6,810 nt of DNA, from NCBI GenBank assembly GCA_021200075.1, contig JAJQGZ010000070.1, positions 1-6,810 on the forward strand. Direction: 5' to 3'. Position numbers and translations under genes: made by a program. Of this stretch, positions 6,576-6,810 are shown one piece after another (the stretch's first letter is position 1; the number at the start of each line of letters is the position of its first letter). The notes below the pieces were generated by a model that saw nothing but the letters and a program-made list of their open reading frames with translations, was not told the origin of the DNA and did no database searches. The stretch is from Clostridiales bacterium (GTDB lineage Bacteria; Bacillota; Clostridia; Oscillospirales; Acutalibacteraceae).

Positions 6576-6810
6576 TTTAAAAGCCTGCCCTTCAAGGTTT
6601 TAAGAACTGCGGTATTTTCCAAATCGGCTTTACCGTCAATTTTCATCAGCTCAATACCGTCGTTTCTTCTTATCAGCCCTGTTTCCTCAAAAGCGTCGAG
6701 TGCATAACAAAGCTGACCGTATGTTACCTTTTGTTCAAGTGCGAAGTACAAATCCTCAACAGTGTACTTCCAACCGCTGTTTTTCCTGATAAATTTATAA
6801 ATAATCGACC
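6572..6810 (-). CDS. recJ: RecJ single-stranded-DNA exonuclease, C-terminal fragment (5' end outside window)
   Basis: Only the last 78 codons are in the window, open from the right edge to a TGA at 6574-6572. The fragment begins near YKFIRKNSGWKY. It contains a winged-helix-like stretch (ALDAFEETGLIRR, about residues 36-48 of the fragment) and ends with KADLENTAVLKTLKG. That ending resembles the 'K-VDLE-S--L--LK' terminus I recall for Firmicutes RecJ proteins. RecJ is a cytoplasmic 5'-to-3' ssDNA exonuclease of the DHH family used in recombination and mismatch repair; its catalytic DHH/DHHA1 domains lie outside the window, so activity cannot be judged here. The neighbour supports the call, because recJ commonly lies just upstream of relA (often with apt between) in Clostridia. 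The stop overlaps the relA start by 4 nt (TTGA), which implies translational coupling. The identification is by tail motif and context only. Confidence 0.72.
   Translation of the reverse strand, partial: SIIYKFIRKNSGWKYTVEDLYFALEQKVTYGQLCYALDAFEETGLIRRNDGIELMKIDGKADLENTAVLKTLKGRLLN

Noticed and set aside
6024..6707. 227-codon plus-strand ORF opposite the start of rel
   Set aside because: It lies almost wholly antisense to the well-conserved Rel HD domain, and its translation shows no family motif. It is a shadow frame.
1..6810. CRISPR arrays, tRNA/rRNA genes, insertion sequences, phage or defence genes
   Set aside because: No regularly spaced repeats, no tRNA-like or rRNA sequence, no terminal inverted repeats and no transposase, integrase or defence-type motifs were seen on either strand. 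The content is ordinary housekeeping plus one broken transporter.

Overview
The window reads as a stretch of an anaerobic Bacillota (Clostridia) chromosome, probably an oscillospiral/ruminococcal gut-type lineage. This rests on moderately AT-rich DNA, TTG starts, Shine-Dalgarno sites of the AAGGAG/AGAGGTGG type, a bifunctional Rel, a HemZ-type radical SAM protein and a SpoVB/MATE-like flippase. The taxonomic guess is inference, as no marker RNA is present. Every supportable gene lies on the minus strand, so transcription runs from high to low coordinates.

Right to left, the first block is a tight housekeeping cluster. It holds the 3' end of recJ (6572-6810), relA/rel (4350-6575, TTG start overlapping the recJ stop), dtd (3894-4347, frameshifted), an MBL-fold hydrolase of the glyoxalase II-like type (3283-3894, start overlapping the dtd stop) and hemZ (1829-3256). 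Gaps between genes are -4, 2, -1 and 26 nt, which suggests one operon. The order recJ-(apt)-relA-dtd-MBL-hemZ is familiar from Clostridia; apt is absent here. The members share an RNA, stress and redox housekeeping flavour: DNA repair nuclease, (p)ppGpp metabolism, D-aminoacyl-tRNA proofreading, thioester/metallo-hydrolase and a radical SAM enzyme.

After an 80-nt gap with a plausible promoter comes a small coiled-coil, acidic-tailed protein of unknown function (1311-1748). A good intrinsic terminator (1189-1220) follows. It sits immediately in front of the Shine-Dalgarno and TTG start of a SpoVB/MurJ/MATE-superfamily flippase (1-1175). That gene runs off the left edge and is broken by two frameshifts.

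I see no phage, defence, CRISPR, mobile-element or RNA-gene signal and no strong case for a new system. The most notable observation is a set of three +1 frame breaks, two in the flippase and one in dtd. Each falls in an A/T homopolymer and is repaired by removing one base, while longer homopolymers in relA and hemZ stay in frame. Whether these are assembly errors or genuine gene decay is the main open question. The second notable point is the terminator placed directly before the flippase start, overlapped by a 23-codon leader ORF.
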